A DNA stretch of 61,103 bases from Actinomycetes bacterium (GTDB lineage: Bacteria > Actinomycetota > Acidimicrobiia > Acidimicrobiales > Ilumatobacteraceae). A program made the position numbers and the translations under genes. The DNA lies in assembly GCA_025356335.1 (NCBI GenBank), contig JANXUF010000072.1, positions 1-61,103 on the forward strand, written 5' to 3'. The notes beneath the pieces were generated by a model that did no database searches, was not told the DNA's origin, and saw nothing but the letters and a program-made list of their open reading frames with translations. Positions 50,756-58,951 of the stretch are shown here, piece after piece; within the stretch, counting starts at the first letter, position 1; each line of letters starts with the position of its first letter.

Positions 50756-52177
50756 TCACCAGTCGATGGTGTCGAGCATCGCGCGGAGCTGTGCGCCGCG
50801 ATGTGGATTGGACGCCTCGACCCACGAGATCGAGCCGAGGAGGTGCGCGCGAAAATCGGTGTGGCTGTCTCGATTCGCATGGTCCGGTCCGTGCATCGCG
50901 GCGTCGTGGAGGATCGCCTTCAGCCGGTCGAACGCCGGTCGCGGAACATTTGGTCTGGCGTTGACAACGAGGCCGGTGAGTAGCTGACGACTTGCCTGCG
51001 GGGCGATACGGGTCTTGCGACGGTTGATGCTGAAGCCTTCGTCGCTTGCGATGTCGGACACCAAGGAGATGAACTTTCCGGATCGCCGCTGCAGTTCGCC
51101 ATCGCCGGAGAATGCAAGGTCGTCGGCGTACCGCGTGTAGACCGCTCCGAACGCCGATGCCAGGCCGGCGAGTCGGCAATCGAGACCGTAGGCGGCGAGG
51201 TTGGCGAGCGCCGGCGAGGTCGCAGCACCCTGAGGCAGATGCGGATGACGAAGCGCAGACAGCATGCGGCGATGGGCCGGCCGCTGCTCCGGCGCCGGCA
51301 TGGCGACCGACTGCAGCACAGCTGCCGGAGCGGCGTTCGTTGCCAGTCCGGTGAGACAGTGGGCGACCGGTTCCGGGTAGCCGGCAGAGCGGAGGATGCC
51401 GAAGACAGCGCCTGGCGAGACCGAGGCGAAGAAGTTCTCGAGGTCGATACGGATGACGACCGCTCGGCCGACGTGACACTCGACGAACGAGTGTACGGAA
51501 CGTTCCCGGCGGAAGCCGTGACTTGCAGGGTGCTGCGGAATGCAGTCGAGAATGCCGGCGAGGATTCGTCGTTGGAAGAACTTGAGGGTGCCCTTCGGTG
51601 CTTCGAGCAGGCGCATCCCGCCAGATGCTTTCGGGATCCAGCGGTAGTGATAGTGGCGGAGCGCCTCGTCCGTCGCTGAACGTTCCAACGAGCGGGCGTC
51701 GGCGAACCACGAGAGCGACGTCGCCCCGAGTCCGAGCATCTCGCGCAGGTCGGCCATCGTGTCCAGCCGCTCCACCGGCCATCGACGTGGCCCCATCTCC
51801 GTCGGGACGATCACACGTCGGGGCCAGACCGTGCTCCAATCGGTGGTCCGATCATCGGAGCCATGATCGTACAGGCGGTGGAATGGCGCAGAGCCTGCCA
51901 GCGAGGAACGCAATTGGCGTGGAGCGTCGCCTGGCCTGACAGGGAAGGCCACGACGGCGAACGCAGCGAGTTCCTTGATGCCATCGGTCAGTGGCAGCCC
52001 GAGGTCGTATGCGGCACGTGCCGCCATCGGGTCCGGCTCCCACTCGCTATCGAGAAACGCTGCGGCAATCGAGGCGACGACCCGCTTGCGCATCTGTTCC
52101 GTTGCTGTGGGCACTTGGCTAGCAGACGGGTGGGACGGAACGCTTCGACCGTACGAGATGTGCATGCAGGAAGGCAC
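50756..52177 (-). CDS. Retron-like reverse transcriptase with N-terminal extension
   Basis: 473 residues from GTG 52177; ATG 52165 or 52093 are alternatives. RT motifs: 'YHYRWIPKASGGMRLLEAPKGTLKFFQRRIL' (RT0-1), HGFRRERSVHSFVECHVG with VIRIDLENFFASV (RT2-3), 'LPQGAATSPALANLA' (RT4), the catalytic YADD near 345-352, and RQLLTGLVVNARPNVPR, which corresponds to the VTG-containing RT7 block of retrons. The first 150 residues match no domain I know; an extension of this size also occurs in myxobacterial retron RTs. The NAxxH retron box is altered (FVECH). No maturase or Cas1 domain. The repeat-rich stretch upstream could hold the msr-msd RNA. Confidence 0.75.
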   Translation of the reverse strand: MPSCMHISYGRSVPSHPSASQVPTATEQMRKRVVASIAAAFLDSEWEPDPMAARAAYDLGLPLTDGIKELAAFAVVAFPVRPGDAPRQLRSSLAGSAPFHRLYDHGSDDRTTDWSTVWPRRVIVPTEMGPRRWPVERLDTMADLREMLGLGATSLSWFADARSLERSATDEALRHYHYRWIPKASGGMRLLEAPKGTLKFFQRRILAGILDCIPQHPASHGFRRERSVHSFVECHVGRAVVIRIDLENFFASVSPGAVFGILRSAGYPEPVAHCLTGLATNAAPAAVLQSVAMPAPEQRPAHRRMLSALRHPHLPQGAATSPALANLAAYGLDCRLAGLASAFGAVYTRYADDLAFSGDGELQRRSGKFISLVSDIASDEGFSINRRKTRIAPQASRQLLTGLVVNARPNVPRPAFDRLKAILHDAAMHGPDHANRDSHTDFRAHLLGSISWVEASNPHRGAQLRAMLDTIDW

Positions 52178-52564
52178 GCGTCAGCGTGCTCGGCTGCAGG
52201 CGGTGGAAATGCTTGCTGGCACTGATGCCACGGGGGTTCCCCGGAGCAGGTGCTGATACTCGCGGACGAGCGTCACTCACCAGACTCGAAGCGTTCCGTT
52301 CCACGGTCGGTGACACTATGTCATTACCCGGACGTCGATCACCGGGACGTCCGTGCGACGAAGACGCCGATCACCGAGACGTCAGTACCGGGACGTCGAT
52401 CACCGAGACGTCGGTGCGACGAACACGTCCTCATCCCGTGGGTTGTCGCAAATCCGGCCGACGCCAACCAGCTGGATGGTGCAGACTCGGAGACACTTGC
52501 ATTGCGCAACACAGCACCCGCCGGGTGAGGCAGACTCGACGGAGCGTCAGAAAGGAGCCGACCC
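52178..52564. other. Repeat-rich non-coding stretch between RT and HNH genes
   Basis: 387 bases without a convincing gene, lying 5' of the reverse-transcriptase gene. It contains the repeat block at 52327, a tight hairpin CGGGGGTTCCCCGG (52231-52244) and three copies of CGAGTCTG on the minus strand. It is the natural place for a retron RNA, but no a1/a2 end pairing was identified by eye. Confidence 0.5.
52327..52423. repeat. Direct and inverted GACGTC-centred repeats 5' of the RT gene
   Basis: A unit of about 36 bases, GACGTCGATCACCG, then a variable base, GACGTC, and GTGCGACGAA, occurs at about 52330-52363 and again at 52391-52423. A partial copy (GACGCCGATCACCGAGACGT) lies between. GACGTC is itself a palindrome, and CGGACGTC/GACGTCCG can form an 8-bp stem, so the block can fold into stacked hairpins. 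Confidence 0.7.
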
Positions 52565-53113
52565 ATGAACCGCGTCCTTGTCCTCGACGCCGCCTGGCAG
52601 CCCGACCGCATCGTCTCGTTCGAGCGGGCGGTCACGCTGTTGTGGGACGGCAAAGCTGTGGCCGCCTCCGACGAGATCGTGACGACGATGCGTTCGCCGT
52701 CGGTCAGCGTCGACGTGCCGGCGGTGATCCTGCTCGGCCAGGTTGCCAAGTGGGCATTCAAGCGTGACATGCCGGTGTGCACGCGCAGCGGTGTATTGGC
52801 ACGTGACCAACACGTCTGCCAGTTCGTCATCGGCGACGTGGCATGCCACCGCCCTGCGTCGACGATCGACCATCTCCTGCCGCAGTCCCGCGGCGGTGCC
52901 GGTTTGTCGTGGTCGAACCTCGTCGGTGCCTGCGCTCCGCACAATTCGGCGAAGGCGGACCATACGTTGGAGGAGATGGCGAAGTCGCACGGGTGGTCGC
53001 TGAAGCGCGAACCGTTCGAGCCTCGCCGGTCGATTCGCTTGCTGAATCGGGTGCCCGCGCACGTGATCCCGGAGTCGTGGCTCCCATTCCTCGCCGCCCA
53101 GGCAGGGCGCTGA
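52565..53113 (+). CDS. HNH endonuclease
   Basis: 182 residues; AAAGGAG precedes the ATG. The N-terminus (MNRVLVLDAAWQPDRIVSFE) and the region 'RPASTIDHLLPQSRGGAGLSWSNLVGACAPHNSAK' match the common actinobacterial HNH proteins. The core His (IDH) and Asn are in place, but the usual C-x2-C zinc pairs are altered (CQFVIGDVAC; CAPHN for CxxCN), so zinc binding may be reduced. Such stand-alone HNH proteins are of unknown role; nicking or DNA repair is assumed. Divergent from the RT gene, sharing the repeat-rich intergenic stretch. Confidence 0.8.
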   Translation: MNRVLVLDAAWQPDRIVSFERAVTLLWDGKAVAASDEIVTTMRSPSVSVDVPAVILLGQVAKWAFKRDMPVCTRSGVLARDQHVCQFVIGDVACHRPASTIDHLLPQSRGGAGLSWSNLVGACAPHNSAKADHTLEEMAKSHGWSLKREPFEPRRSIRLLNRVPAHVIPESWLPFLAAQAGR

Positions 53114-53213
53114 AAGACGCCCGGTCTGATCGCCGGCTGAAGTCCGGACCGGCGGATGGGTGATTCGGCCGTGAGGGCGTATCGAACCCGACCTGCCAGG
53201 GTAGACCGGGCTG

Positions 53214-53558
53214 ATGGACGAGCGACGAAGGCATCCCCGGCACGCCATTGCCGTGACCGCCAGGGTCGCCTCCGCCGCTGAACAGCAACTGCCGAGCGCG
53301 CAGACCGTCGACATCTCCCTCGGCGGTCTGCTGCTGGCATTCGACGAACCGATCGGCTTTCCTGTCGGGCACAGACTTGTCGTGTCACTCGACCTCACTG
53401 ATGGCCACCTTCACGCAATCGCCAGCGTCGCACGTGTCGAGCGGGGTATCGACTTCCGCACATACATAGCCGTCGAGTTCTCGCAGCTTCGAGCAGACGA
53501 ATTCGAGGTCGTGATGAAGCACGTCCGAGATGCAGGTGTTGCCGGTGGTATGGACTGA
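53214..53558 (+). CDS. PilZ-domain c-di-GMP receptor
   Basis: 114 residues. The two c-di-GMP-binding elements are present: an Arg-rich RRRHPRH at the N-terminus (RxxxR) and DISLGGLLL (the D/N-x-S-x-x-G box). The remainder forms the beta-barrel ('GHRLVVSLDLTDGHLHAIASVARVE'). With no output domain attached, it should act by binding a partner when c-di-GMP rises. The diguanylate cyclase at 8950 is the only intact producer in the window. Confidence 0.85.
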   Translation: MDERRRHPRHAIAVTARVASAAEQQLPSAQTVDISLGGLLLAFDEPIGFPVGHRLVVSLDLTDGHLHAIASVARVERGIDFRTYIAVEFSQLRADEFEVVMKHVRDAGVAGGMD

Positions 53559-53683
53559 TCCACGTTGCACATCGGGGTCGAGGCGCAAGCGCGTGACGAC
53601 GCAAGGCTGAGGCCGCACGTTCGGGGTCCTGTGCCGATCGCTGAACCCTCCCGGAACGGCGCGACGAACCGGCTTCCTGTGAG

Positions 53684-54154
53684 CTATTTCAACTCGCGAG
53701 CGTAGTAGAACGCTGGTTCGCCGGTGTCCGGGTCGACGCCGGCGTAGCCGAGGCGTTCGTAGAAGCGTCGCGCGCCGTCGTCGCCGGCGTCGACGTTGAT
53801 CTCGACGTATTCGACCGACCTGGCTCTGCACTCTCGCTCAATGCCGGCCATCAGCGCCGTGCCGATCCCGTGCCCGCGTGACGACGGCTCGACGTACAAC
53901 TCGTCGATGATTCCCACGAGGCCGACGAACCACACGTTCGGCCGCAGGGTCACCAGTCCGAACCCGATCGGCGAAGCGCCGCACAGCATGGCAAACGTCG
54001 ATGACCCCCCGAGCAGCGCGCCCAGTCGCTGCGAAAGCACGCCCGCGCCGGGTGTGGGCGTCTCGAACTCCGTATTGAAGTCGTGCAGCAGTGCAGCGAG
54101 ATCGTCGGCATCGGCCGCCGTCGCGAGTCGAACTGGGGCCGCTGAGGTGATCAC
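53684..54154 (-). CDS. GNAT-family N-acetyltransferase
   Basis: 156 residues from a GTG at 54154 (VITSAAPVRLATAADADDLA); the longer frame to 54259 crosses a terminator and is rejected. Motif A, 'IIDELYVEPSSRGHGIGTALMAGIE', contains the acetyl-CoA pyrophosphate loop R-G-x-G-x-G. Motif B ends with 'ARRFYERLGYAGVD'. The substrate is unknown. It begins just beyond the tRNA-end-like fragment and terminator that I take as the left boundary of the integrated element, so it belongs to the chromosomal side. Confidence 0.85.
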   Translation of the reverse strand: MITSAAPVRLATAADADDLAALLHDFNTEFETPTPGAGVLSQRLGALLGGSSTFAMLCGASPIGFGLVTLRPNVWFVGLVGIIDELYVEPSSRGHGIGTALMAGIERECRARSVEYVEINVDAGDDGARRFYERLGYAGVDPDTGEPAFYYARELK

Positions 54155-54213
54155 CGTCAAATCGTAGAGCTCACCTGCACTGCAGCCCTCCTCGCGAGGC
54201 TGCTCCGGTGCAA

Positions 54214-54237
54214 AAAACCCGTGCTGAGCAGGGGTTT
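54214..54237 (-). terminator. Intrinsic terminator behind the tRNA-like fragment
   Basis: On the minus strand AACCCCTGCT, a short loop and AGCACGGGTT pair with one mismatch and are followed by a run of six T. This is the textbook form seen behind tRNA genes. Confidence 0.7.
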
Positions 54238-54240
54238 TAC

Positions 54241-54269
54241 AGTGGGCGAGGGGGGACATGAACTCTCAT
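54241..54269 (-). other. tRNA 3'-end-like fragment, candidate attachment site
   Basis: The minus strand reads GAGTTCATGTCCCCCC then TCGCCCACT, resembling a T-loop, T-stem and acceptor 3' half, with the terminator directly behind. No matching 5' acceptor (GGGCGA) or anticodon arm lies at the right distance upstream, and the T-loop has one unusual base. The expected meaning is the leftover 3' end of a tRNA gene in which an element integrated, with the element to the right. The complete tRNA would then be beyond 61103. Confidence 0.45.
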
Positions 54270-54637
54270 AGATTGAGTTTCTGGTTGTTCGCTGGAGTCC
54301 ACCAAATACGCCCTGACCAGGTAGTTTGCGAACCGCCGTGCTGAACGGTGCTGTGGATAACTGGATGGTTTCTACCCGTCCGGTAGAAGATCCGGTAGAA
54401 GATTGCCGTCGGACCAAAGGGGAGCAGAGAGGGCCGGCGGAAGGCGCAGTGGGATCGGGACGCCCTCTCTTCGGTAGAGAAAGCCTCCGCTTGCTTCCGC
54501 CAAGAGGATGGGAGGCCAGCACAGCAGACAACGTTGTTGCACCCCTCTGCGACAGTGGTGGGTGACCGATGCAGGTCGATCGCCAATCGGAGGTTGCCTC
54601 GCCGTCCTCCCGAGTGCCAACCATGTAACTTGAACAC
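54270..54637. other. Non-coding lead-in of the putative element
   Basis: No gene recognised. CCGGTAGAAGAT is repeated in tandem (54380-54391, 54392-54403) with an inverted TCTACC just before it. AGAGAGGGC (54426-54434) and GCCCTCTCT (54462-54470) can form a 9-bp stem. These could be recombinase arm sites or control elements of the methyltransferase. Base composition is visibly lower in G+C than to the left. Confidence 0.4.
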
Positions 54638-56347
54638 GTGGGAGCCAACGACATGCCTGTTGCCCGCCAACTCTCGATGATTCCCTCTTCAGTACTCAGC
54701 AACTGGGCCTCCGACGCCGACGCCGACTTCGGGGAGGTGTTCACCAAACGATGGGTCGTCAACTTCATTCTCGATCTCGTCGGCTACACATCAGAGAAGG
54801 ACCTTTTTGCGCTGACAATTGTCGAGCCCTCCTGCGGCAGTGGCGCCTTCCTGGTGCCAATCGTTGAACGGCTCATCGCGTCGTGTGAAATTCACGGGCA
54901 CAGCGTCGCCGAGGCGGCCACCGCCGTCAGCGCGTTCGACCTTCTCGAGGCCAACGTGGCGCTTTCGCGAAAGTCTGCGATCGTCCAACTTGTGGAGAGT
55001 GGTGTCGACCATGAAGCAGCAGAGGCGTTAGCTAGATCGTGGGTGCATATTGGGGATTTTCTCCTTACCGAGCACGACCCAGCGTGCGCAGATTTCGTCG
55101 TGGGCAATCCACCGTACATTCGTCTCGAGGGGGTACCCAACGGCCTCACCGACGCGTATCGAAAAGCATGTTCGACGATGCGGGGACGAAGCGATATCTA
55201 CGTCGGCTTCTTTGAAGTTGGGCTTGATCTGCTGAAGCCGGGGGGCTCGTTGGCGTTCATATGTGCCGACCGGTGGATGCACAATCAGTACGGCGCTTCG
55301 CTACGCGAGTTCGTGACCAGTAGATACGCGGTGGATGCGATCATCACCATGCACGACGTTGCTGCGTTCGAATCTGACGTATCCGCCTATCCAGCGATTA
55401 CGGTTTTTCGAAACGACACGCAGGGAGCGGTCTGTGTGGTCGATGCCTCCGGAGATTTCGGTGAGCCCGATACGACACCTGTCAGCGCGTGGATCGCTGG
55501 CGATGATCGATGGACGCCTGCGTCCAAGACCTTTCAGGCTTGCCGGCTCGAGTCGTGGCATCAAGGCCCGGAGCTATGGCCGGCCGGAAGCCCAGCCCAA
55601 CTCGCGTTGCTCTCGGATCTTGAACGACGTTTTGCTCCTCTGGAGAACAAGGCGACCGGAACTCGCATCGGCATCGGCGTAGCGACGGGGTGTGACGAGG
55701 TGTACATCACACGCCGCAAGGATCTCGTCGAGGAGGATCGCCTGCTGCCTCTGCTCCGAGCGGGCGACCTGGCTGGTGGGACGCCGGCTTGGTCGGGTCA
55801 TTACCTCATCAATCCGTGGCGCGGGCGAGAATTGGTGGACCTGAACGTTCATCCGCGGCTAGGTCGATACTTCGAGGCTCACTCTGTGCGTCTCCGGAGT
55901 CGACACACCGCCAGAAAGCAGCCGGACCGCTGGTACCGGACGATCGATGCGATTGATCCGACACTGCTTGCGAGGCCGAAGCTGGTGCTTCCGGACATGA
56001 AGAATTTCGCGCATCCCGTTCTCGACCGAGGCGAGTTCTACCCGCATCACAATCTGTACTACGTCATCTCGGATACGTGGGACCTGGAGGTGCTCGGAGG
56101 GATTCTTCTGTCGGACGTGGCCAACCTCTTCGTCGGTGCTTACTGCGTCAAGATGCGCGGTGGGTGCTACCGGTTCCAAGCGCAGTACATCCGCCAGATA
56201 CGAGTGCCTGAGCCCGATGAAGTCAGCGCAGAGAATGCGCGAGCATTAGCCGGCGCGTTCCGGCGGCGGGACCGCAAGGCAGCGACTATTGCCGCCGCAG
56301 ATCTCTACGGCATCGAGGCGGAGGCTGTTGGACTCCAGTTTGCTTAG
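54638..56347 (+). CDS. N6-adenine DNA methyltransferase (Eco57I/PaeR7I-like)
   Basis: 569 residues, GTG start (GANDMPVARQL). The gamma-type arrangement has motif I 'VEPSCGSGAFLVPI' (S-adenosylmethionine binding, about 64-74) and motif IV VVGNPPYIRL (catalytic NPPY, about 155-158). A FGEVFTKRWVVNFILD lead (motif X) and a C-terminal target-recognition part 'GTRIGIGVATGCDEVYI ... HNLYYVISDTWDLEVLGGIL' complete it. It should methylate adenine in a specific DNA sequence. No endonuclease domain is fused, so the next gene is the natural nuclease partner. Codon use and G+C differ from the left flank, a sign of transfer. Confidence 0.88.
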   Translation: MGANDMPVARQLSMIPSSVLSNWASDADADFGEVFTKRWVVNFILDLVGYTSEKDLFALTIVEPSCGSGAFLVPIVERLIASCEIHGHSVAEAATAVSAFDLLEANVALSRKSAIVQLVESGVDHEAAEALARSWVHIGDFLLTEHDPACADFVVGNPPYIRLEGVPNGLTDAYRKACSTMRGRSDIYVGFFEVGLDLLKPGGSLAFICADRWMHNQYGASLREFVTSRYAVDAIITMHDVAAFESDVSAYPAITVFRNDTQGAVCVVDASGDFGEPDTTPVSAWIAGDDRWTPASKTFQACRLESWHQGPELWPAGSPAQLALLSDLERRFAPLENKATGTRIGIGVATGCDEVYITRRKDLVEEDRLLPLLRAGDLAGGTPAWSGHYLINPWRGRELVDLNVHPRLGRYFEAHSVRLRSRHTARKQPDRWYRTIDAIDPTLLARPKLVLPDMKNFAHPVLDRGEFYPHHNLYYVISDTWDLEVLGGILLSDVANLFVGAYCVKMRGGCYRFQAQYIRQIRVPEPDEVSAENARALAGAFRRRDRKAATIAAADLYGIEAEAVGLQFA

Positions 56348-56388
56348 CGTCCCTGCGCGAGACGGTTTGACCGGCGAGAATCGTCGCC

Positions 56389-57264
56389 GTGATCAAACCC
56401 GCCTTAACGGTGCGAAGAACAAGCAGCCTGGTGGCGAACAATCCTCGCTGCAAGCCGCTCTACGAGATGTATCAGTCGACGGTACAGAAGGGCGCGAAGA
56501 GCTGGAATCAGATCGAACAGGACTTCTTGGGAGCAATGTCTGCTTTCGACGCAACGATTGCCTCGACTGCAGGACGCCAGGACATGACAGACGCCGAGAA
56601 GTCGGCGCTGTCAGCAGACCTGCAAAACGGAAAGGGTGACTTTTTCAACGATCTCGTTGCGTTGCTTCTCGAGAATTGCTCGGACATCGAGAACTTCTAC
56701 ACGCGAAACGTCGTTCCCGGCCTGATCGTGCGCAACCACAATCTTGACGGCGTCTACCCAGCTGCCGGACCGATCGAGTTCCTGCTCGAAGCGAAGATGA
56801 TGGGCACCCCCCGACATGTCAACAGCCCTCGCCAGAAGGATTGGGGTCGTCCCGGATCGGCTGACATCGACAAACGTGTGAAGGAACTTGCGTTCAAGTC
56901 GATCGACCTCAAGGGCGAATACAGCCGTCTGCGCACCTCCGAAGGTAGCGCCCCAGCAAGCGGTGGCCCTGGCGGTGGTGACTTGACGACATGGCTTAGG
57001 TCCACTGCACCAAAGATTCACTTCTTCCTCGCGGTGCGCATAACCAGTCCGTCCGACTTCGCACGCACTCTGGCTTGGGCCCGCACTGCTCAGCAGGTTG
57101 TCGATGCCGTCGGGCTGTATTGCTTTGAACCAGATGGCTCAAGCCATACCAGTTATCGACGTACTCCGGGAGTGCCGGCAGACCTGGAGCTAGAGCGAGT
57201 GCTGTATCGAGCATGCACTGACCTACGTGCTATCTCTTCCAAGGCGAAGCCGGCCTCTAAGTAG
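56389..57264 (+). CDS. Putative type II restriction endonuclease
   Basis: 291 residues, GTG start 41 bases after the methyltransferase. I do not recognise the family, but the middle reads NHNLDGVYPAAGPIEFLLEA followed by K, a good PD-(D/E)xK-type layout (Asp near 121, E-x-K near 135-137). The N-terminal half is helical and charged; 'LRSTAPKIHFFLAVRITSPSDFARTLAWARTAQQVVD' is a later beta-alpha unit. Immediate linkage to a solitary DNA methyltransferase and the lack of other partners make a restriction enzyme the best reading. Its 3' end overlaps that of the convergent antitoxin-like pseudogene. Confidence 0.6.
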   Translation: MIKPALTVRRTSSLVANNPRCKPLYEMYQSTVQKGAKSWNQIEQDFLGAMSAFDATIASTAGRQDMTDAEKSALSADLQNGKGDFFNDLVALLLENCSDIENFYTRNVVPGLIVRNHNLDGVYPAAGPIEFLLEAKMMGTPRHVNSPRQKDWGRPGSADIDKRVKELAFKSIDLKGEYSRLRTSEGSAPASGGPGGGDLTTWLRSTAPKIHFFLAVRITSPSDFARTLAWARTAQQVVDAVGLYCFEPDGSSHTSYRRTPGVPADLELERVLYRACTDLRAISSKAKPASK

Positions 57265-57948
57265 CCCCCGCCCAAGCACGACGGGTAAGCCCCCTGCGTC
57301 GCGCAGCTGTGGCGCTGGAGTCGAGGGAGCGTTCAAACTCGATTGCCTCCGCCAAACTCTGCCTACTCGCGTCAGGGTAGAGGCGCGAAACGTCGTCGAG
57401 CGCATAGCCACGGTCTGCCAAGGCGGCGACGGCGATCGTTGTCAGGCGAGAGCCATGAAGATGAGGTTCGCCACCACATTTGCCCGGGAAGATTCGAAGA
57501 TGATCTCGTGGTCGACGAAGGTCCGGGCCGGCGTGGTCGGTTCCTTCGAACGGACCGAGCAGGTCGAGCCATTGGGCGACCACGACGTGTCCGTCGTCGG
57601 GCGTAACGATGATGATGTTCCCGCTCAAATCGACATACAGCGAAGCCGCCCTTCCGTCGTCCCAGGGGTCCAGTCCCAGCCGGTCGAGTTGCACAAGCAC
57701 TTCGCGTACGTCCCGCACCGTCGGGGCTGGCCGTCCCGCTACGGCGGGCTGCTTCGGGCGGCGTAACCAGGAGACGATTCGAAGCTCCATCAGATCAGCG
57801 ATGGACCACAACTTCTCACGCTCCGACGAGATGCTTGGGACCACGACCCGCCGCGAGCCCATTCATATATGGTCGAACGAGGCACGCCGGAGAGTGCCGC
57901 CGTTCGTTGGCCGTCGTAGCAGCCATCAAGTGCGTGAACTGTGCTCAT
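57257..57948 (-). pseudogene. MerR-like HTH plus DUF433 antitoxin-type protein, frameshifted
   Basis: ATG 57948 has GAGGAGG about five bases upstream and encodes MSTVHALDGCYDGQRTAALS with the HTH 'GVPRSTIYEWARGG'. Near 57855 the register is lost; one base on, the expected VVPSISSEREKLWSIADLME continues and runs to a C-terminal DUF433 domain (GKCGGEPHLHGSRLTTIAVA, 'ALDDVSRLYPDASRQSLAEAIEF') and the stop at 57257. Restored length is about 230 residues. DUF433 proteins are regarded as antitoxins; no toxin gene is adjacent. A single missing base is the only defect. Confidence 0.7.
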
Positions 57949-58334
57949 GTCGCCTCCTCGTTCGAGTTCCGATGGTATTCGAACGGCCATCCGACCGACG
58001 GAAAGGGTGTCGGAGACCAGTCCTAGTGTTCCCGCGCCCTGTCGGCGGGCATCTCAACCGCCCGCTGGCGGCCATCTGCCTGCTCATCGCCGTCGGACGA
58101 TGAACAGGACTGGCGCTGCGTACCGACACGTCGGGGACACTCCGAGGGACATAGATCGCCGGCTCGTCACTGGCTTCTCGTTCTGGCAGCGAGCAGTAGG
58201 CGCTTCCGAACCGGCGTTCCGTGCTTCGGACGTCGCACGGAAACGAGAACGTGTGTCCCCGCACGCGGAGCCCCTAATGTCAGGCGGCGATCGGAGCACG
58301 CCGGTGCCGGCTGTGGCCACAGCCGGCGACACGG
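57949..58334. other. Intergenic stretch, nothing recognised
   Basis: Frames on both strands give Arg/Ser/Pro-rich translations without a start supported by a ribosome site. The upstream region of the broken DUF433 gene is here; no palindrome of note was seen. Confidence 0.4.
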
Positions 58335-58463
58335 TTACAGGAACGGGAGCGTGGCGCGGGCGGCGCCAAGAACGTTCGACTTCGTCGGATTCTCCAGCGC
58401 CTTCATCCACGCGATCGCGAGCAGTGCTACTGCCACGATCGCCGAGAGCTGTGCGGCGGTCAT
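58335..58463 (-). CDS. 42-residue single-pass membrane protein
   Basis: ATG 58463 is preceded by AAAGGAGG at an ideal distance (eight bases), one of the best ribosome sites in the window. The product, MTAAQLSAIVAVALLAIAWM followed by a basic, helical tail (KALENPTKSNVLGAARATLPFL), has one membrane helix at about 5-21 and a short cytosolic end. It matches no family I can name. It lies 22 bases downstream of the zinc-ribbon membrane protein gene, in the same direction as the coupling-protein gene, so a role in the element's transfer apparatus is possible. Confidence 0.6.
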   Translation of the reverse strand: MTAAQLSAIVAVALLAIAWMKALENPTKSNVLGAARATLPFL

Positions 58464-58485
58464 ATCGGTTACCTCCTTTCGATGG

Positions 58486-58935
58486 TCATTTGGTGGCTGC
58501 CCAAACGGCGGCGCCCGCTAGGAGCGAGACGGCGCCGATGAGGAGTAGGAGTTGTGTGTCGAGCGGCTTGGCGACGGCTGGCAGCGAGGTGAGTGGCTTC
58601 CCGCAATGCGGGCAGCGAGACAGCAGGAGGTCGAGTCCATTCACGGGCTTGTCGCATTCTGGGCACTCCCCGACCACACCCTTCGCCTGAGCGGTGAAGG
58701 CGGCGAGGTTCTGGGTTTGCGCTTTCATGCCGTCGAGCTGTGCCATCAGCGTCACCTTGTCCGTCTCGAGCTTGTCGAGTTTCGCCCTCGTGGTCTCCTC
58801 GGCGGCGGCTTGGGCGAGACCGCGGGTGACGAGATCCAGGATCGCGCCGTTCATGGACAGGCCCCGACCTTCTGCGTAGGCGTCGACCATCGCCTTCAGG
58901 TCGGGTTGTGCTCGGGCGTACAAGACATCTGCCAT
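58486..58935 (-). CDS. RHH, coiled-coil, zinc-ribbon, membrane-anchored protein
   Basis: 149 residues from ATG 58935 (MADVLYARAQPDLKAMVDAY). Four parts are visible: a ribbon-helix-helix-like N-terminus (about 3-47, 'GRGLSMNGAILDLVTRGLAQ'), a coiled coil (about 50-85, 'TTRAKLDKLETDKVTLMAQLDGMKAQTQ'), a zinc ribbon (CPEC near 94, CPHC near 111) and a C-terminal membrane helix ('QLLLLIGAVSLLAGAAVWAA'). The combination could tether DNA, for example the element's origin, to the membrane close to the coupling protein. A 10-bp palindrome lies upstream. I know no named family with this order. Confidence 0.7.
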   Translation of the reverse strand: MADVLYARAQPDLKAMVDAYAEGRGLSMNGAILDLVTRGLAQAAAEETTRAKLDKLETDKVTLMAQLDGMKAQTQNLAAFTAQAKGVVGECPECDKPVNGLDLLLSRCPHCGKPLTSLPAVAKPLDTQLLLLIGAVSLLAGAAVWAATK

Positions 58936-58951
58936 GCACACACCGTAGCAG

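Noticed and set aside
50756..52177. Group II intron or diversity-generating retroelement RT
   Set aside because: No maturase domain or intron RNA features, and no template/variable repeat pair or target gene with a C-type lectin fold nearby.
52327..52423. CRISPR array
   Set aside because: Only two to three irregular, palindromic copies with no uniform spacer length and no cas genes; better seen as hairpin repeats.
54241..54330. A complete tRNA gene on the minus strand
   Set aside because: No pairing 5' acceptor, D-arm or anticodon stem at the right distance, and the T-stem does not pair; only a 3'-end-like fragment remains.
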